A stretch of DNA of 64,000 bases from Geobacter sp. DSM 9736 (GTDB taxonomy: Bacteria > Desulfobacterota > Desulfuromonadia > Geobacterales > Geobacteraceae), in contig NZ_LT896716.1 in assembly GCF_900187405.1 (NCBI RefSeq), positions 3,410,753-3,474,752 on the forward strand, read 5' to 3'. The notes beneath the pieces are model-generated. The model was not told the origin of the DNA. It was given only the letters and a program-made list of their open reading frames with translations, and made no database searches. The position numbers and the translations under genes were made by a program. Below, piece by piece: positions 9,145-20,205 of this stretch (position 1 is its first letter; each line of letters starts with the position of its first letter).

Positions 9145-10248
9145 ATGGACAGGAAGATCTACCTGAGCATACTGGCTGCCTTGGCCACTGCAGCCATAAT
9201 ATGGCTTCTTTTTCTGCTGATAGCTCCTTTCGCGATGCCATTCGTCTGGGCACTGGTGGTCGGCCTCGCTACATATCCATATTACGAACGCATCGAAGGT
9301 CGTTTTCGAGGCCATCCCGACCGCGCGGCAAGTCTGATGGTCGGTCTTGTCACGCTGGGCGTCATTCTTCCCGCCGCGATTCTCATTTTCATGATAGCCC
9401 AGAATGCTGCGGTCTGGTATTACGAGAGCGCCGAACTCTTTCGCTCCCTGAGCACTTCGGGGACGAGCGTTCTCAATAGGGTCCCCTTCGGAGACAGGAT
9501 ACTTTCGCTGGTAGAAGGAACCGGATTCGACATCACCGAGCACGCAGCACAGATTGCCGGAACGGCTTCCCAGTTCCTTCTGAATATGGCGAGCAGCACG
9601 GTCAGGAACGTTGCTCAGTTCATGCTGACCCTCGCCATGTCTATCTTTATCCTCTACTTCATATATCGGGACGGAGCGAGGGTTGTAGATGCCGGGGTCC
9701 GGCGCTTTGCCGACGATCCCGGAACGATCAGGCACTACCTTACCAAGATCCGGTCCACAACCACGGCAGTTGTGGTCGGTACTATACTGACCTGCCTCGT
9801 TCAGGGTGCATTGGCCGGGGTCGGGTACTTTTTCGCCGGAGTTCCCGCGCCGGTCCTCTTCGGCCTGCTTACCGCCATAGGCGCTCTTGTTCCCGTCGTG
9901 GGCACCGCACTCGTGTGGGTTCCCCTCGTGGCATACCTTGCCCTCACCGGAGCGTACCTTAACGCAGGCCTCCTCGCCGGTTGGTGCGCCATCTTCGTTG
10001 GTATTTCGGATAATGCAATCAGGCCACTGACCATCGGAGCCAGAAGTAACATCCCGACACTGGCAGTCGTGCTCGGTGCCGTGGGGGGTGCTGCGACCAT
10101 GGGGCTTCTCGGGCTGATTGTCGGTCCCATAGTTTTCGCCATCATGGCAACACTCTGGAGGGACGCCACCGCTGAAGGAGGGCGTCACCGCAATGAGCAC
10201 CGAAGCGAATCAGTCCCTCCTGAAAATCCGGATACCACTAACTTTTAA
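9145..10248 (+). CDS. AI-2E family transporter (PerM/UPF0118 family)
   Basis: A 367-residue polytopic membrane protein. Two hydrophobic helices occupy residues 8-50, another lies near 65-85, a soluble loop follows, and about four to five helices fill the C-terminal half. Glycine- and proline-rich stretches such as GALVPVVGTALVWVPL are typical of the AI-2E transporter family. Members have been linked to autoinducer-2 export or to sodium/proton exchange, so the substrate cannot be read from sequence. GGGAGGG precedes the ATG. The next plus-strand gene starts 75 bases downstream. The cytoplasmic tail is short and charged (RDATAEGGRHRNEHRSE). Confidence 0.88.
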   Translation: MDRKIYLSILAALATAAIIWLLFLLIAPFAMPFVWALVVGLATYPYYERIEGRFRGHPDRAASLMVGLVTLGVILPAAILIFMIAQNAAVWYYESAELFRSLSTSGTSVLNRVPFGDRILSLVEGTGFDITEHAAQIAGTASQFLLNMASSTVRNVAQFMLTLAMSIFILYFIYRDGARVVDAGVRRFADDPGTIRHYLTKIRSTTTAVVVGTILTCLVQGALAGVGYFFAGVPAPVLFGLLTAIGALVPVVGTALVWVPLVAYLALTGAYLNAGLLAGWCAIFVGISDNAIRPLTIGARSNIPTLAVVLGAVGGAATMGLLGLIVGPIVFAIMATLWRDATAEGGRHRNEHRSESVPPENPDTTNF

Positions 10249-10322
10249 ATGGTGGTACAGTTAGTTCGTCCCGCGCAGCATATCCCCTGAAAATCGCTGC
10301 AATCAAACCTAGATGTGAGCCC

Positions 10323-12527
10323 ATGAATCTCCTGCAAAACCTGAATCCGCCCCAGAAGGAAGCGGTCCTTCACGGTGAGGGTCCCCTTCTGATCCTCGCG
10401 GGGGCCGGTTCCGGCAAGACCCGCGTCATCGTCCACCGCATTGCCTGGCTCATACTTGAGCGGGGGGTGCCGCCGTGGCAGATATTGGCTGTAACCTTCA
10501 CCAACAAGGCTGCTGGTGAGATGAGGGAGCGCGTCCAGAGCCTCCTTGGAGGGGGGGAGATCCCCCTTATAAGTACCTTCCATTCCGCCTGCGCCCGGAT
10601 ACTGAGGCGCGACATCCGGCACCTGGGCTATGACGGCAACTTTGCAATCTACGACGACCGGGACAGCGAACGCCTTCTCAAAGAGATCGTAGGCTCCTTC
10701 GGGTTCGACGAGAAGCGTTATCCCGCCAAGTCTTTTGCCGCCGCCATTGACGATTGCAAGAATGCAGGGAAGATTCCCGGTGATCTGGAGGGAGGAAGTC
10801 CCTTCCTCGACAAGCTTGCACGGGTTTATACGGCCTATCAGGAACGGCTGCGGATGTGCAACGCTCTTGATTTCGGGGATCTCGTGCTCCTGACGGTGCG
10901 CCTCTTCGAAACAGTTCCGGATGTCCTCGCCCGGTATCGGGAAAAGTTCCGCTGGCTTCTCGTGGACGAGTATCAGGATACCAACGCGATCCAGTACCGG
11001 CTCGTGAAGCTCCTGGCCGGGGACCGCCAAAACCTTTGCGTAGTGGGAGACGACGACCAATCGATTTACCGCTGGCGGGGAGCCGACATAAGGAACATAC
11101 TCGATTTCGAGAATGACTTTCCGGACGTCAAGGTCGTGAAGCTCGAGCAAAATTACCGCTCAACCGGGAACATCCTCGCGGCCGCCGGCAATGTCGTGGC
11201 CGGCAACCGTGGCAGGAAGGGAAAGGCCCTCTGGACGGAAAACCCGCCGGGGGAGCGGTTGATATGCCGGACACTGGACAACGAACGTGAAGAGGCGAGG
11301 TTCGTCTGCCGGGAGATCGAGCGCTTCGCCCGTTCAGGCTCTCTCAGGGACATCGCCGTCTTCTACCGCACCAACGCCCAGTCCCGTGTAGTAGAGGATG
11401 CGCTAGTGAGCGACGGTATCCCGTACCACATGGTAGGGGGCATGCGTTTTTATGAAAGGCTTGAGGTAAAGGATATCCTCGCCTATCTGCGTGCGCTGGA
11501 CAACCCGTCGGATGAGATGGCGTTGAAGCGCATCATCAACACACCGCCTCGCGGAATCGGCCACGCTACCATCGACCGGGTGAGCGAACTGGCGTCGGAG
11601 CGCCGGATCAGCTTCCATGAGGCACTCCGAACTGCAGCCGACGGAGATCTTCTGACGGCGGGACCGCGAGGCCGCATATCCGGGTTCATGGAGCTTCTCG
11701 ACAGGTTTCGGGCTCTCGTCGGGACGGTCCAGCTTTCGGAGCTGGCCGTCCGTATTATAGATGAGACCGGATATGCCCTGCGACTTCAGGGTGAGCGGAG
11801 CGACGAGGCGCAGGATCGGCTGGCCAATCTTGAGGAGCTGGTTTCAGCCCTGCAGGAGTTCGAGCGCATCAGCGAGGAGAAGACCCTCTCCGCATTCCTT
11901 GAGCAGGTTGCCCTGATTTCGGACCTGGAGCGGGACGGCACGGGGAGAGATTCGGTCACGCTCATGACTCTCCATTCCGCCAAGGGCCTGGAATTCCCCA
12001 TAGTTTTCATGGTTGGCATGGAAGAGCGGATATTCCCGCACGTGCGGTGCCTGGACGATCAGGAGCAGATGGAGGAGGAACGCCGGCTCTGCTATGTAGG
12101 CATGACTCGGGCGCGGGAGAGGCTGTACCTCACCAGCGCCCGGCGACGTCACATCTTCGGGCAGGAGCAGCGGAACCTGCCTTCCCGTTTTCTGGGGGAT
12201 ATTCCCCGCGAGGTGATCGACCGGGAGGAGAGGGAGGAGTCATGGCGGGGAGACCTTCCGTGGGAAACTGCTGGTCAACGGTCTTCACACCACAACCTGG
12301 CGGCGGTATTCGAGGCTGAAGCGTTGCCGGACAACGAAGTGCACCTGGTGCCGGACGAGGAACCGGAGGAGGTGCGGCTCGGGATGAGGGTGAGGCACGG
12401 CAAGTTCGGTCCCGGGGTGATCAGGAAGATCGAAGGGCGGGGGGATGAGCAGAAGGTGATCGTCTGGTTCGATTCCGTGGGTCCTAAGAAGCTGCTTGTC
12501 AGGTTCGCCGGGCTTGAACTGGCGTGA
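10323..12527 (+). CDS. ATP-dependent DNA helicase of the UvrD/PcrA family
   Basis: A 734-residue SF1A 3'-5' helicase. Motifs in order: Q-motif region LNPPQKEAVLHGEGPLLILA, Walker A AGAGSGKTR, motif Ia TFTNKAAGEM, Walker B VDEYQDTN, motif III GDDDQSIYRWRGAD, motif IV EQNYRS, motif V LMTLHSAKGLEF and motif VI VGMTRARERLYL. The C-terminal 60 residues (RVRHGKFGPGVIRKIEG) form the Tudor-like domain that in PcrA/UvrD contacts RNA polymerase. It probably acts in nucleotide excision repair and removal of proteins from DNA. The ribosome binding site before the ATG is weak. Whether it should be called uvrD or pcrA cannot be settled by eye. Confidence 0.95.
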   Translation: MNLLQNLNPPQKEAVLHGEGPLLILAGAGSGKTRVIVHRIAWLILERGVPPWQILAVTFTNKAAGEMRERVQSLLGGGEIPLISTFHSACARILRRDIRHLGYDGNFAIYDDRDSERLLKEIVGSFGFDEKRYPAKSFAAAIDDCKNAGKIPGDLEGGSPFLDKLARVYTAYQERLRMCNALDFGDLVLLTVRLFETVPDVLARYREKFRWLLVDEYQDTNAIQYRLVKLLAGDRQNLCVVGDDDQSIYRWRGADIRNILDFENDFPDVKVVKLEQNYRSTGNILAAAGNVVAGNRGRKGKALWTENPPGERLICRTLDNEREEARFVCREIERFARSGSLRDIAVFYRTNAQSRVVEDALVSDGIPYHMVGGMRFYERLEVKDILAYLRALDNPSDEMALKRIINTPPRGIGHATIDRVSELASERRISFHEALRTAADGDLLTAGPRGRISGFMELLDRFRALVGTVQLSELAVRIIDETGYALRLQGERSDEAQDRLANLEELVSALQEFERISEEKTLSAFLEQVALISDLERDGTGRDSVTLMTLHSAKGLEFPIVFMVGMEERIFPHVRCLDDQEQMEEERRLCYVGMTRARERLYLTSARRRHIFGQEQRNLPSRFLGDIPREVIDREEREESWRGDLPWETAGQRSSHHNLAAVFEAEALPDNEVHLVPDEEPEEVRLGMRVRHGKFGPGVIRKIEGRGDEQKVIVWFDSVGPKKLLVRFAGLELA

Positions 12528-12531
12528 CTCG

Positions 12532-12560
12532 TTGTATTTTTACGGCTTTCATGCTACAAA
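12532..12560 (+). promoter_or_regulatory. Possible promoter for gatCAB
   Basis: TTGTAT, a 17-base spacer, TACAAA. A 7-bp inverted repeat (CGGCTTT/AAAGCCG, 12543-12565) overlaps it and could instead be a weak terminator for the helicase gene. Confidence 0.35.
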
Positions 12561-12593
12561 AGCCGCGTTTCTTGAGTGAATAAGGAGTGCCGG

Positions 12594-12881
12594 ATGAAGA
12601 TCACCAAAAGAGATGTGGAGCATGTTGCGCGGCTGGCCCGGCTGGAACTCGCCGAAGAGGAGAAGGAAATTTTTACCGGCCAGATGGATGCTATCCTCGC
12701 GTACGTCGAGAAACTGAACGAACTCAACACTGAGGGAATCGTGCCGACAGCCCATGCGGTGCCGGTGGAGAATGCTTTCCGCGCGGACAGGGTGCATGAG
12801 GCGATAGGCGCTGACAATGCCCTTGCCAACGCACCTGACAGGGTGGAAGACTTCTTCCGGGTGCCAAAGGTTATCGAATAG
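12594..12881 (+). CDS. gatC: Aspartyl/glutamyl-tRNA amidotransferase subunit C
   Basis: A 95-residue protein, the normal GatC length. The ATG at 12594 follows AAGGAG. The sequence MKITKRDVEHVARLARLEL and the terminal block FFRVPKVIE are typical. GatC is the small belt subunit that clamps GatA and GatB together in the cytoplasmic complex that amidates misacylated Glu-tRNA(Gln) or Asp-tRNA(Asn). gatA follows after 49 bases. A glnS gene is also present in this window, which suggests the complex may serve mainly Asn-tRNA(Asn), although that depends on whether an asparaginyl-tRNA synthetase exists elsewhere. Confidence 0.96.
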   Translation: MKITKRDVEHVARLARLELAEEEKEIFTGQMDAILAYVEKLNELNTEGIVPTAHAVPVENAFRADRVHEAIGADNALANAPDRVEDFFRVPKVIE

Positions 12882-12930
12882 CAGGTTTGGGTAAGGGTTA
12901 AGGTTGAGAAAACGAACCGGAGACATGTGA

Positions 12931-14388
12931 ATGCAATTGCATGAACTGACGATACACGAGCTGCACGACAAGCTGCTGAAGAGGGAGGTCTCTTCGGTGG
13001 AGGCGACGACGGCGCTGCTGGAGCGGGTGATGTCGACCGAGCCGCGGGTAAATGCCTTCATAACCGTAACACCCGAAGAGGCAATGGAGGCGGCCCGTAC
13101 AGCCGACAGGCGGATCGCCGCAGGGGAGGGGGACATTCTCACTGGAATCCCGGTGGCGCTCAAGGATATCTTCGTCACCGGCGGAATCCGCACCACCTGC
13201 GGCTCCCGAATACTGAAAGACTTTGTCCCTCCCTATGACGGAACTGCGGTGGCGCGCCTCAAGGAGCGCGGTGCGGTGCTGATCGGAAAGCTGAACCAGG
13301 ACGAGTTTGCCATGGGTTCTTCTTCGGAATCTAGTGCCTTCGGCCCGACCCGAAATCCCTGGAACCTGGAATGCACTCCGGGGGGATCGTCCGGCGGATC
13401 TGCTGCCTGCATCGCAGCCGGCCAGGCGACGGCGGCTTTGGGAACCGACACCGGCGGATCTATCCGGCAGCCAGCTTCCCACTGCAGCTGTGTCGGGCTC
13501 AAGCCAACCTACGGCAGGGTTTCCCGCTACGGGGTCATAGCCTACGCATCCTCCCTCGATCAGGTCGGCCCCCTTACCCGCGACGTTACCGATTGCGCAA
13601 TCATGTTAAACGCGGTTGCCGGCCACGATCCACTGGACTCTACGAGTGTCGACCTGCCGGTACCCGATTACCGAGCCGCCCTGACTGGAGAGGTGGCGGG
13701 GCTCAAGTTGGGACTTCCAAAAGAGTATTACCGGGAGGGGCTCGATCCGGATGTTAAGGAGGCCCTGGAGCGGGCCATCGAGGTGTTTCGCGGACTCGGC
13801 GCCGAGTTCGTAGATGTTTCCCTCCCTCACACCGATTACGCCGTTGCCACCTACTACCTCATAGCTACCGCCGAGGCGAGTTCGAATCTCGCCAGGTACG
13901 ACGGCGTCCGGTTCGGGCACCGGAGCCCGGAAGCGCGCAATCTGCTGGAAATGTTCATGAAAAGCCGTGCCGAAGGGTTCGGTGCCGAGGTTAAGCGCCG
14001 TATCATGCTGGGTACCTATGCCCTCTCTTCCGGCTATTACGATGCATATTACCTGAAGGCCCAGAAGGTGCGCACACTCATCATGCACGATTTCCTGAAG
14101 GCGTTCGAGAAGGTGGACGTTCTGCTCACCCCTGTAGCGCCGACACCTGCATTTCGGCTCGGGGAAAAGTTGAACGATCCGCTCCAGATGTACCTGTCCG
14201 ACATCTTCACCATCCCGGTTAACCTCGCCGGGACCTGCGGCATTTCTGTTCCCGCCGGGTTTAGCAAGGAGTCTCTCCCGATCGGGCTGCAGCTGATCGG
14301 CAGGCCTTTTGGTGAAGAAACGATATTGCGGGCTGCCCACGCATTCGAGCAGGCGACGGAGTGGCATATGCGAAAGGCGAACCTTTGA
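12931..14388 (+). CDS. gatA: Aspartyl/glutamyl-tRNA amidotransferase subunit A
   Basis: A 485-residue amidase-signature protein. The catalytic Lys is in [10 protein letters not shown], and the Ser-cisSer region is in [11 protein letters not shown] and [13 protein letters not shown]. The full amidase signature runs over roughly residues 75-180. It hydrolyses glutamine and channels ammonia to GatB. The 3' end is followed by gatB after 16 bases, so the three subunits are made from one transcript. The length and motif spacing match bacterial GatA, and nothing is missing. Confidence 0.98.
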   Translation: MQLHELTIHELHDKLLKREVSSVEATTALLERVMSTEPRVNAFITVTPEEAMEAARTADRRIAAGEGDILTGIPVALKDIFVTGGIRTTCGSRILKDFVPPYDGTAVARLKERGAVLIGKLNQDEFAMGSSSESSAFGPTRNPWNLECTPGGSSGGSAACIAAGQATAALGTDTGGSIRQPASHCSCVGLKPTYGRVSRYGVIAYASSLDQVGPLTRDVTDCAIMLNAVAGHDPLDSTSVDLPVPDYRAALTGEVAGLKLGLPKEYYREGLDPDVKEALERAIEVFRGLGAEFVDVSLPHTDYAVATYYLIATAEASSNLARYDGVRFGHRSPEARNLLEMFMKSRAEGFGAEVKRRIMLGTYALSSGYYDAYYLKAQKVRTLIMHDFLKAFEKVDVLLTPVAPTPAFRLGEKLNDPLQMYLSDIFTIPVNLAGTCGISVPAGFSKESLPIGLQLIGRPFGEETILRAAHAFEQATEWHMRKANL

Positions 14389-14404
14389 TATTCCGGAGAA
14401 ACTC

Positions 14405-15844
14405 ATGAAATTCCAGCCAGTCATTGGTCTTGAGGTCCATGTCCAACTTCTGACTAATACGAAGATATTCTGCGGATGCTCGACAAAGTTCGGTGCTTCC
14501 CCCAATTCCCAGACCTGCCCTGTCTGCCTGGGGCTGCCGGGGGCTCTCCCGGTCCTCAACAAGAAGGTGGTGGAATTCGCCATCCGTGCCGGCCTCGCCA
14601 CCAACTGCGCCATTTCCCAGCGGAGCATCTTTGCGCGGAAGAACTACTTCTATCCGGATCTGCCGAAGGGTTACCAGATCAGCCAGTTCGAGCTTCCCGT
14701 CTGCGTGGGTGGGCATCTTGACATCGAGTCCGACGGAGGCATCAAACGGATAGGGATTACTCGTATTCACATGGAGGAGGACGCAGGGAAGCTGGTCCAT
14801 GCCGACGTCTCGGGGCTTGGCGACGGCTCCGGAGTGGACCTCAACCGTGCCTGCACACCTCTGCTGGAGATCGTGTCTGAACCGGACATCCGCTCCGCCG
14901 ACGAAGCTGTGGCCTACCTGAAAAAGCTCCATCAGATCGTGGTGTACCTCGGGATCTGTGACGGCAACATGGAGGAAGGGAGCTTCCGCTGCGACGCCAA
15001 CGTATCGGTCATGCCGGTGGGAAGCAGCACCTTCGGCACCCGTGCAGAGATCAAGAACGTCAACTCGTTCCGTTTCGTGAAGCAGGCCATCGAATATGAG
15101 ATCGAGCGACAGATCGAGCTGATCGAGGAGGGGGGGAAGGTCGTCCAGGAGACCCGCCTCTTCGACCCTAACAGCGGCGTCACACGTTCCATGCGCGGCA
15201 AGGAGGAGGCACACGACTACCGGTATTTCCCGGACCCGGACCTTGTTCCGCTAGTGATTTCGGACGACTGGGTGGAGGATGTAAGGCTGTCCCTTCCTGA
15301 GCTTCCCGAAGCTCGGAAGGAAAGGTACACTGCGGTGTTGGGGCTCCCCGAGCAGGATGCGGAGGTGCTGACAGCGGCCCGCGAGACAGCGGATTATTTC
15401 GAGTCGTGTGTCACTGCGGGGTGCCAGCCAAAGGCCGCGGCAAATTGGATAATGGGGGAAGTGACTCGCAGTCTCAATGAGGAAGGGAAACCGATCACGG
15501 CCTGCCCCGTGACGCCGCAGCTCCTGGCTGCGCTTCTGCAGCTGATGGAAAAAGGAACCATCTCCGGCAAGATCGCCAAGACGGTCTTTGACGAGATGTG
15601 GAGCACGGGAAAAGATCCGGCGACAATCGTTGAGGAGAAGGGGCTAGTTCAGGTTTCGGATACCGGCGAGATCGAGAAGATAATCGACGACATCATGGCT
15701 GCCAATGCCGGCCAGGTGGATGAGTATCGCGGTGGCAAGGAAAAAGTGTTCGGCTTCTTCGTCGGACAGGTGATGCGCGCGTCGAAGGGTAAGGCGAATC
15801 CGGCGGTGGTTAACGAGCTCCTTTTGAAAAAACTCAAAGGCTAG
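14405..15844 (+). CDS. gatB: Aspartyl/glutamyl-tRNA amidotransferase subunit B
   Basis: A 479-residue protein. The ATG at 14405 is chosen because GatB proteins begin at this point ([15 protein letters not shown]) and CGGAGA precedes it; an upstream in-frame start lies inside gatA. Signature blocks include [15 protein letters not shown] and EDAGKLVH, with Cys residues in FCGCS and CPVC that bind zinc in the catalytic core. The C-terminal helical tail, ending in LLLKKLKG, is the YqeY-like tRNA-binding domain. It phosphorylates and amidates the glutamyl or aspartyl moiety on tRNA. Confidence 0.98.
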   Translation: MKFQPVIGLEVHVQLLTNTKIFCGCSTKFGASPNSQTCPVCLGLPGALPVLNKKVVEFAIRAGLATNCAISQRSIFARKNYFYPDLPKGYQISQFELPVCVGGHLDIESDGGIKRIGITRIHMEEDAGKLVHADVSGLGDGSGVDLNRACTPLLEIVSEPDIRSADEAVAYLKKLHQIVVYLGICDGNMEEGSFRCDANVSVMPVGSSTFGTRAEIKNVNSFRFVKQAIEYEIERQIELIEEGGKVVQETRLFDPNSGVTRSMRGKEEAHDYRYFPDPDLVPLVISDDWVEDVRLSLPELPEARKERYTAVLGLPEQDAEVLTAARETADYFESCVTAGCQPKAAANWIMGEVTRSLNEEGKPITACPVTPQLLAALLQLMEKGTISGKIAKTVFDEMWSTGKDPATIVEEKGLVQVSDTGEIEKIIDDIMAANAGQVDEYRGGKEKVFGFFVGQVMRASKGKANPAVVNELLLKKLKG

Positions 15845-15853
15845 AAATAATTG

Positions 15854-15937
15854 CCACGGAGACACGGAGACACAGAGAAGAAGCAGGTCACCCCTTATCC
15901 ATCAACTTGTTATTTTCCGCGTCTCTGTGCCTCTGTG
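15854..15937. repeat. Imperfect inverted repeat of CACGGAGACA units between gatB and mtnA
   Basis: The left arm (15854-15880) reads CCACGGAGACACGGAGACAC and onward. The right arm (15917-15937) is its near reverse complement (CGCGTCTCTGTGCCTCTGTG). About 36 bases separate the arms, and the right arm ends about 19 bases before the mtnA ATG. Short direct GGAGACAC repeats occur within the left arm. Comparable CACGGAGACACGGAG elements are dispersed in many bacterial genomes, so this is probably a genome-wide repeat family. Confidence 0.65.
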
Positions 15938-15955
15938 ATGATGAGGTAATGAAAC

Positions 15956-16996
15956 ATGTCTTTTCGAACGATAGAGTGGCGCGACAACAAAGTGGTGATG
16001 ATCGACCAGACCAGGCTTCCGGCAGAGGAAGTCTATAACGAATACGACGATTTCAAGGGGGTTGCCGAGGCGATCCGCGGAATGATCATACGTGGCGCAC
16101 CCGCCATCGGTGTGGCAGCAGCCATGGGGGTAGCGCTCGGTGCACGGGAAATTATCGCCGACACCCATGAATCTTTCTTCAAGCAACTCGATAACGTGTG
16201 TGACGTGATAGGCCGCACCAGACCCACCGCCGTAAACCTCTTCTGGGCAATCGAGCGGATGAAGCGGGTCGCGCAGTCGAACCGCCATCTCGACATCAAG
16301 TCGATTCGTGAAGTTCTGAAGGCCGAGGCGATAAGGGTCGAGGAGGAAGATCTGGAAATCTGCCGTGCTATCGGGCGAAACGGAGCACCTGTTATCAAGG
16401 AAGGAGCTGCCGTCCTCACCCACTGCAATGCCGGCGGCCTTGCAACGGCAGGATACGGAACAGCACTGGGGGTAATACGCGCCGCTCATGAAGCGGGAAA
16501 AAATATCCGGGTCTTTGCCGACGAGACGAGACCCTGGCTGCAGGGTGCCCGCCTGACCGCGTGGGAGTTGATGAAGGATGGTATTCCCGTGACTCTCATC
16601 TCCGACAACATGGCAGGGTGGTTCATGAAAAAAGGAGAAATCGACTGCATCGTTGTGGGGGCCGACCGCATCGCCGCCAATGGGGATACGGCAAACAAGA
16701 TAGGAACCTATTCCGTCGCGGTGCTGGCTAACGAAAACCGGATTCCCTTCTACGTGGCGGCACCTATCTCCACCCTTGATCTTTCACTCGATACGGGTGA
16801 CGACATTCCTATCGAGGAGCGGAACTCACAGGAAGTGACCCACGTACAGGGGGTTCAGGTGGCGCCTGATGGGGTACGGGTGCGAAATCCCGCCTTCGAT
16901 GTGACTCCTGCGCGCTATATCGCGGGAATAATTACCGAAAAGGGCATCGTTCGCGGCGACTACAGACGGGAGCTGCAGGCGTTGGTGGGGGAATGA
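15956..16996 (+). CDS. mtnA: S-methyl-5-thioribose-1-phosphate isomerase
   Basis: A 346-residue member of the eIF2B-alpha/MtnA family. It has [13 protein letters not shown], the catalytic-cysteine region [18 protein letters not shown] and the catalytic-aspartate region [19 protein letters not shown]. It converts methylthioribose-1-phosphate to methylthioribulose-1-phosphate in methylthioadenosine recycling. No other methionine-salvage gene is in the window, so it may feed the shortened DHAP-type shunt or rely on distant genes. Its stop codon overlaps the glnE start by 4 bases (ATGA), which indicates translational coupling. The related family of ribose-1,5-bisphosphate isomerases is an alternative, but the MtnA motifs fit better. 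Confidence 0.94.
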   Translation: MSFRTIEWRDNKVVMIDQTRLPAEEVYNEYDDFKGVAEAIRGMIIRGAPAIGVAAAMGVALGAREIIADTHESFFKQLDNVCDVIGRTRPTAVNLFWAIERMKRVAQSNRHLDIKSIREVLKAEAIRVEEEDLEICRAIGRNGAPVIKEGAAVLTHCNAGGLATAGYGTALGVIRAAHEAGKNIRVFADETRPWLQGARLTAWELMKDGIPVTLISDNMAGWFMKKGEIDCIVVGADRIAANGDTANKIGTYSVAVLANENRIPFYVAAPISTLDLSLDTGDDIPIEERNSQEVTHVQGVQVAPDGVRVRNPAFDVTPARYIAGIITEKGIVRGDYRRELQALVGE

Positions 16997-19900
16997 CGGG
17001 ATCCGAATTCGCCGATGCGTTCGAATCGATCTTTGCGTCGGTTCAGGATGAGGGTGAAGACGTCGATTTCGCCTCCTTTCTGGAAGCGAGCGGCTTTCTG
17101 TACGGCGCTCGCTCCGCTGCCAATCTGCAGCTTCTATCGAAGATTTTCCCTCCCGATCTCCTTAGTGTAATTGCCCAGGCGGCCCTTTCCACTCCAACCC
17201 CCGACATGGCGCTGAATGGTCTGGAACGGGTAACCTCCGTCGTCCCGCCGGATGAAATTATTGCGGTCTGTTCAGACAGGCTGCGAGTCTCGCAGTTTCT
17301 TGGAATATGCGGCTCCTCACCATTTCTCACCAACATTATCTGCCGTGATGCATCTTTTTTCCGCAGCCTGTTCTCGAATCGACTGATCGACATGAAGCGT
17401 TCTGAAGCTGATGCACTGACACTGTTGCGGGATCAGGTGCCTCATGACGCTGTTTTTGCAGATATCCTGCCCATCTTGCGCCGCTTCAAGTACAACGAGA
17501 TTTTGCGGATCGCCGCCCGGGACCTTGCAGGCCTCGCCTCACTTGAAGAGGTGACTGCCGAGCTCTCGTCGCTGGCGGCCGCAGCGCTCCAGGTTGCGTA
17601 TGAGGGCGCCTATAGAAGCCTTGTCGTAGAACATGGCCTTCCGATGATGGAGACTCCGCAGGGAGAGCGGGAGGCTGAGTTCACCATCATCGGCATGGGA
17701 AAGCTCGGCGGACGCGAACTGAATTTTTCATCCGATATCGATATCATCTACTTCTATTCCTCGGATCAGGGGAGGACAAGGGGTGTCCCGGACGGGCAGG
17801 GAGGAGCGAAGGGCTCAATCTCTCTCCATGCCTTTTTCGTGAAGCTGGCGGAAATGGTCACGAAAGCCATTTCGCAGGTGACCGGTGACGGGTTCGTCTT
17901 CAGGGTTGACCTGGGTCTGCGTCCCGAGGGGAAGAGCGGTGAGATGGCGATGTCGCTGCGGGCGGCGGAGACATACTACGAGTACTGGGGGCAGTCGTGG
18001 GAGCGGGCAGCCCTTCTCAAGGCGCGGCCGGTGGCTGGCTCGCTGGAGCTCGGTGAGCGCCTTCTTGCTTCCCTTGAACCCTTCATCTACCGAAAGTACC
18101 TCGATTACAATCTGATCGAGGACATGATGGGCATGAAGAAAAAGATCGATGCCTCCCTGGCTCGTGAGATGGAGGGGGAGTACAACATCAAGCTCGGCCG
18201 TGGAGGGATTCGTGAAATCGAATTCTTCATTCAGGCGCTGCAACTGGTGTACGCCGGGAAGAACCCTGCGCTACGCAGAAAGAACAGCCTGGAAGCGCTT
18301 GCGGCACTCAACGAGGTTGCCCTTATCAAGGATGAGGACCATACGCGGCTACGGGAAGCGTACCGTTTCCTGCGAACTGTGGAGCATCGAATTCAGGTGG
18401 TTCAGGAGCGCCAGACCCACAGCCTGCCGAAAAAGGATGAAGAATTCACTGCTCTTGCCCGTCGCTGTGGGTATCTGCGGCAGGATGGTGTCGAGCGTTT
18501 CCGCTCATCGCTGGAGGAACATCGCAGAAATGTCTCCCATGTATATGGAGCTCTTTTTCTTGGGCGGGACGAACGGCTGCGTGAAGAGGTCCGTCCCGAG
18601 GTCCTTCTCTTCTTCGATCCGAAGGCAGATCCTGACCTTGTCAAGGACATGCTTGCCGAGCGTCGCTTCGAGCGGGTAGATATGGCCTACGACCATCTGC
18701 TGCTGCTGCGCGACGGCCCTCCCCGAGCCCATCTTACGGAGCGTGCCCGGCGGATACTGGAGAAGATCGCGCCGTTGATCCTTCAGGAGGTTTTCGCTTC
18801 CCCCGATCCTGATATGGCGCTGTCGAACATGGAGCGTTTCCTTTCCGCCATAGGCTCCCGCTCCTCATTCTATGCACTCCTTGCGGAGAACCGGGAAATC
18901 CTCAAGCTGATGGTCTCGCTTTTCGGTATGTCGGAATTCCTCTCCAAGATCTTCATAGGGCATCCCGAGCTGCTCGACAGCATGGTCTCACGAATCTCCG
19001 GCTCTTCGGTCAAGGTGCGGGAAACGATGTCCGCTGAGCTGAGGGACCTTCTTCTCCAGGCAGAGGGTTTCGAGGAGCAGCTCGACGTGCTTCGTCGCTA
19101 CCGGCACGAGGAGTTTCTCAGGGTTGGCATCAGCGACATCTACGGCAACATGGGGCAGACTGAAATCGCCAGCCAGCTAACCAGCCTCGCGGATGTCTGT
19201 CTCGATGCAGCCCACAGTCTTGCACGACAGGAACTCGCACGGTTCGGTACTCCTATGTACGAAGCGGAGGACGGCACATTGAAGGAGGCAGGATTCGCCG
19301 TCGTCGCCATGGGGAAAATGGGGGGGCGGGAGCTCAATTACCACTCGGACCTCGACATCATTTACATCTACGACCGTCAGGGAAACACCTCCGGAGAGAA
19401 GAGCATCAGCAACAGGGAGTTCTTCGCGAAGCTAGGCCAGAAGATCATCTCGATCCTTACAATGCAGACGCGGGAGGGCTCCGTCTACAAGATAGACACG
19501 CGCCTGAGGCCGTCAGGGAATGCAGGTCCGCTTGTTACCTCGCTGGAATCCTTTCGGAACTATCATCGGGAGGAAGCACAGATATGGGAACGCCAGGCAT
19601 TGACCAGGGCTCGGGTCGTTCTCGGCGAGCCGGGGCTGCGTGAGGAGATAGAGCGGATCATCTGCGAGACGGTATACGGCGGCAGTGCAGACGATGCCGT
19701 ACGTCGCGAGATACATCGACTGCGGATGCGTATGGAGGTGGAGCTCGGACGAGAGCGGGAAGGGATGTACAATATCAAGACCGGCCGCGGAGGTATTGTC
19801 GATGTCGAGTTCATCGTCCAGTACCTGCAGCTGAAGCATGGCAGGGAAACCCCCGGCATCCGCAGCGCCAATACGCTCATCGCCCTGAAAGGCATTCGAA

Positions 19901-20181
19901 CTGCGGGGATTCTTGCCGAAGCCGAATGCGAGATCCTTCTTACCGGCTATAAGTTCCTACGCCGCCTGGAGAACCGGCTCCGCATCATACACGACCATTC
20001 GATAAACGACCTGGGGGGAGCGCAGGAGTATCTGGACAAGCTGGCTCGCCGCCTCGGGTATGATTCGAAGCTGCGCCATCCCGGAGAGGCTCTGATGAGG
20101 GATTATGAGGGGGTGACGGTGCCGGTGCGGGAGGTTTATGATCGCATTCTGGGCACCGGAGGCGATGCGGAAACGGCCTGA
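16993..20181 (+). CDS. glnE: Glutamine synthetase adenylyltransferase / adenylyl-removing enzyme
   Basis: A 1062-residue protein, somewhat longer than E. coli GlnE (946). Two nucleotidyltransferase modules are present: the first has [22 protein letters not shown] near residue 235, the second [22 protein letters not shown] near residue 775. Each is followed by a helical PII-uridylyltransferase-like domain ([14 protein letters not shown] and [14 protein letters not shown]). The N-terminal module removes AMP from glutamine synthetase and the C-terminal one adds it, under PII control. It is coupled to mtnA by an ATGA overlap, an unexpected pairing of nitrogen control with methionine salvage. It ends at a convergent junction. 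Confidence 0.97.
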   Translation: MTGSEFADAFESIFASVQDEGEDVDFASFLEASGFLYGARSAANLQLLSKIFPPDLLSVIAQAALSTPTPDMALNGLERVTSVVPPDEIIAVCSDRLRVSQFLGICGSSPFLTNIICRDASFFRSLFSNRLIDMKRSEADALTLLRDQVPHDAVFADILPILRRFKYNEILRIAARDLAGLASLEEVTAELSSLAAAALQVAYEGAYRSLVVEHGLPMMETPQGEREAEFTIIGMGKLGGRELNFSSDIDIIYFYSSDQGRTRGVPDGQGGAKGSISLHAFFVKLAEMVTKAISQVTGDGFVFRVDLGLRPEGKSGEMAMSLRAAETYYEYWGQSWERAALLKARPVAGSLELGERLLASLEPFIYRKYLDYNLIEDMMGMKKKIDASLAREMEGEYNIKLGRGGIREIEFFIQALQLVYAGKNPALRRKNSLEALAALNEVALIKDEDHTRLREAYRFLRTVEHRIQVVQERQTHSLPKKDEEFTALARRCGYLRQDGVERFRSSLEEHRRNVSHVYGALFLGRDERLREEVRPEVLLFFDPKADPDLVKDMLAERRFERVDMAYDHLLLLRDGPPRAHLTERARRILEKIAPLILQEVFASPDPDMALSNMERFLSAIGSRSSFYALLAENREILKLMVSLFGMSEFLSKIFIGHPELLDSMVSRISGSSVKVRETMSAELRDLLLQAEGFEEQLDVLRRYRHEEFLRVGISDIYGNMGQTEIASQLTSLADVCLDAAHSLARQELARFGTPMYEAEDGTLKEAGFAVVAMGKMGGRELNYHSDLDIIYIYDRQGNTSGEKSISNREFFAKLGQKIISILTMQTREGSVYKIDTRLRPSGNAGPLVTSLESFRNYHREEAQIWERQALTRARVVLGEPGLREEIERIICETVYGGSADDAVRREIHRLRMRMEVELGREREGMYNIKTGRGGIVDVEFIVQYLQLKHGRETPGIRSANTLIALKGIRTAGILAEAECEILLTGYKFLRRLENRLRIIHDHSINDLGGAQEYLDKLARRLGYDSKLRHPGEALMRDYEGVTVPVREVYDRILGTGGDAETA

Positions 20182-20205
20182 CTGCGAAGGAGGCTGGAGT
20201 CAGGC
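20176..20205. terminator. Convergent hairpin spanning both stop codons
   Basis: A perfect 8-bp inverted repeat, GCCTGACT/AGTCAGGC, with a 14-base loop. It contains the stop codons of both glnE and the diguanylate cyclase gene. There is no T-tract on either side, so its terminator role is uncertain. Confidence 0.35.

Noticed and set aside
8929-10200. Minus-strand open frame of 423 codons
   Set aside because: Antisense to the AI-2E family permease; its composition is that of a shadow frame in GC-rich DNA.
13606-14628. Minus-strand open frame of 340 codons
   Set aside because: Antisense across gatA and gatB, both of which have complete family signatures.
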